Below, piece after piece: positions 5,773-6,481 of a stretch of DNA of 6,481 nucleotides (positions are counted from its first letter, which is position 1; every line of letters starts with the position of its first letter). The stretch is from an uncultured Eubacteriales bacterium (lineage in GTDB: Bacteria > Bacillota > Clostridia > Christensenellales > Borkfalkiaceae), in contig USHO01000064.1 of NCBI GenBank assembly GCA_900554485.1, forward strand, positions 1 through 6,481, written 5' to 3'. The position numbers and the translations under genes are program-made. A model generated the notes under the pieces. It worked only from the letters and a program-made list of their open reading frames with translations. It had not been told where the DNA came from and did no database searches.

Positions 5773-6207
5773 ATGAAAAGTTATATGGCAAACGGTAATT
5801 CCGTTGAAAGAAAATGGTACGTCGTAGATGCTTCGGGAATGTCGCTCGGCAGACTTGCGTCGCAGGTTGCCTCTATACTCAGAGGTAAAAATAAGCCCAC
5901 CTTCACTCCCAACGTCGATACCGGCGATTTCGTTATAGTCCTCAACACCGATAAAGTCGTTCTTACGGGTAAGAAACTCGAACAGAAGTTCTACACTTAT
6001 CACACCGGTTATATCGGCGGACTCAAACAGGTTCCTTACGGCAGAATGATGTCCGAAAAGTCCGACCTCGTCGTTTACGAGGCGGTTAAAGGGATGTTGC
6101 CGAAGAACAGTCTCGGCAAGCAAATGCTTACCAAACTTCGCGTCTACAAGGGCGGGGAGCATAATCACCAGGCTCAGCAGCCTATCGAGCTGAAACTCGG
6201 CAAGTAA
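5773..6207 (+). CDS. rplM: Large ribosomal subunit protein uL13 (L13)
   Basis: This 144-residue protein binds 23S rRNA early in assembly of the 50S subunit. The N terminus MKSYMANGNSVERKWYVVDA is typical of Bacillota L13. Conserved blocks follow in order: SLGRLASQVASILRGKNKP near 25-43, TFTPNVDTGDFV near 44-55, VVLTGKKLEQKFYTYHTGY near 62-80, and the signature VKGMLPKNSLGKQMLTKLRV near 106-125. Length is normal. GGAG at 5762-5765, 7 bases before the ATG, supports the start; the internal ATG four codons on is less likely. rpsI follows after 15 bases in the universal rplM-rpsI pair. Arginine is written almost only as AGA, unlike the helicase gene, which fits high expression. Confidence 0.98.
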   Translation: MKSYMANGNSVERKWYVVDASGMSLGRLASQVASILRGKNKPTFTPNVDTGDFVIVLNTDKVVLTGKKLEQKFYTYHTGYIGGLKQVPYGRMMSEKSDLVVYEAVKGMLPKNSLGKQMLTKLRVYKGGEHNHQAQQPIELKLGK

Positions 6208-6222
6208 CGGAGGAATAGACTA

Positions 6223-6481
6223 ATGGCAAAAGTATCTGTTAAGAAAAAACTTCAATACTGGGGTACCGGCAGAAGAAAGAGCGCTATCGCCAGAGTGAGA
6301 CTTATCCCCGGCGGAACGGGCGCTATCACCATCAACGGCAGAGGCATCGACGAATACTGCGACCTCGACACCCTTAAACTTATAATCAAACAACCCCTCG
6401 TTTTAACCGAAACCGAAAGCAAGTACGACGTTTTCGTAAACGTTGTCGGCGGCGGATTTACCGGTCAGGCAGGCGCGATTC
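6223..6481 (+). CDS. rpsI: Small ribosomal subunit protein uS9 (S9), 3' end outside window
   Basis: The first 86 residues are visible; the frame is open at the window end. The sequence MAKVSVKKKLQYWGTGRRKS at 1-20, then AIARVRLIPGGTGAITINGR at 21-40, is the classic S9 opening. IDEYCDLDTLKLIIKQPL and VNVVGGGFTGQAGAI follow. The full family length is about 130 residues, so roughly a third is missing, including the basic C-terminal tail that reaches the ribosomal P site. The ribosome binding site GGAGGA (6209-6214) lies 8 bases before the ATG. It is co-transcribed with rplM. All five arginines seen are AGA and nearly all isoleucines ATC, a codon choice of highly expressed genes. Confidence 0.97.
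   Translation, partial: MAKVSVKKKLQYWGTGRRKSAIARVRLIPGGTGAITINGRGIDEYCDLDTLKLIIKQPLVLTETESKYDVFVNVVGGGFTGQAGAI

Noticed and set aside
1..6481. CRISPR arrays, tRNA or rRNA genes, complete insertion sequences
   Set aside because: I saw no regularly spaced repeats, no tRNA-like cloverleaf and no transposase-like protein in any frame.

Overview
The window looks like a piece of a low-to-middle GC member of the Bacillota, most likely a class Clostridia gut-type bacterium. The evidence is the gene order ecfA1-ecfA2-ecfT-truA-rplM-rpsI, which is classical for that phylum, together with strong AGGAGG-type ribosome binding sites and TTGACA/TATAAT-type promoters. This is inference from gene order and protein style; no rRNA is present to fix the taxonomy. 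All genes lie on the + strand.

Left part (1-2340), accessory and decaying. It opens with the C-terminal part of a large DUF4011-type protein: the end of a superfamily 1 (Upf1-like) helicase core, then a Vsr/DUF559-like nuclease fold, then a DUF3320-like tail. A G+C hairpin and a good ribosome binding site follow, and then a 128-codon reading frame. I read this frame as the two ends of an AlkA-type DNA-3-methyladenine glycosylase joined across a lost catalytic core, that is, a pseudogene. A structured 154-base gap follows. It holds several inverted repeats, a strong intrinsic terminator and, directly after the terminator, a good sigma-A promoter.

Middle part (2341-5606), a tightly packed operon. 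ecfA1, ecfA2 and ecfT encode the two ATPases and the transmembrane coupling protein of the shared energising module of group II ECF vitamin transporters. No substrate-binding S component is in view, as expected when one module serves S proteins encoded elsewhere. truA (tRNA pseudouridine synthase I) follows with an ATGA overlap. The promoter before ecfA1 is so close to its start codon that the mRNA could be leaderless.

Right part (5607-6481), ribosomal. A near-consensus promoter and a leader of about 95 bases precede rplM (L13). The leader sits where the L13 autoregulatory leader is known in Bacillota. rplM is followed after 15 bases by rpsI (S9), which is cut by the window end.

No complete new system is visible. 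The points most worth checking are the internally deleted glycosylase, the long-range inverted repeat that competes with the terminator ahead of ecfA1, the possible leaderless ecfA1 start, the altered nuclease motif in the helicase protein, and the rplM leader.
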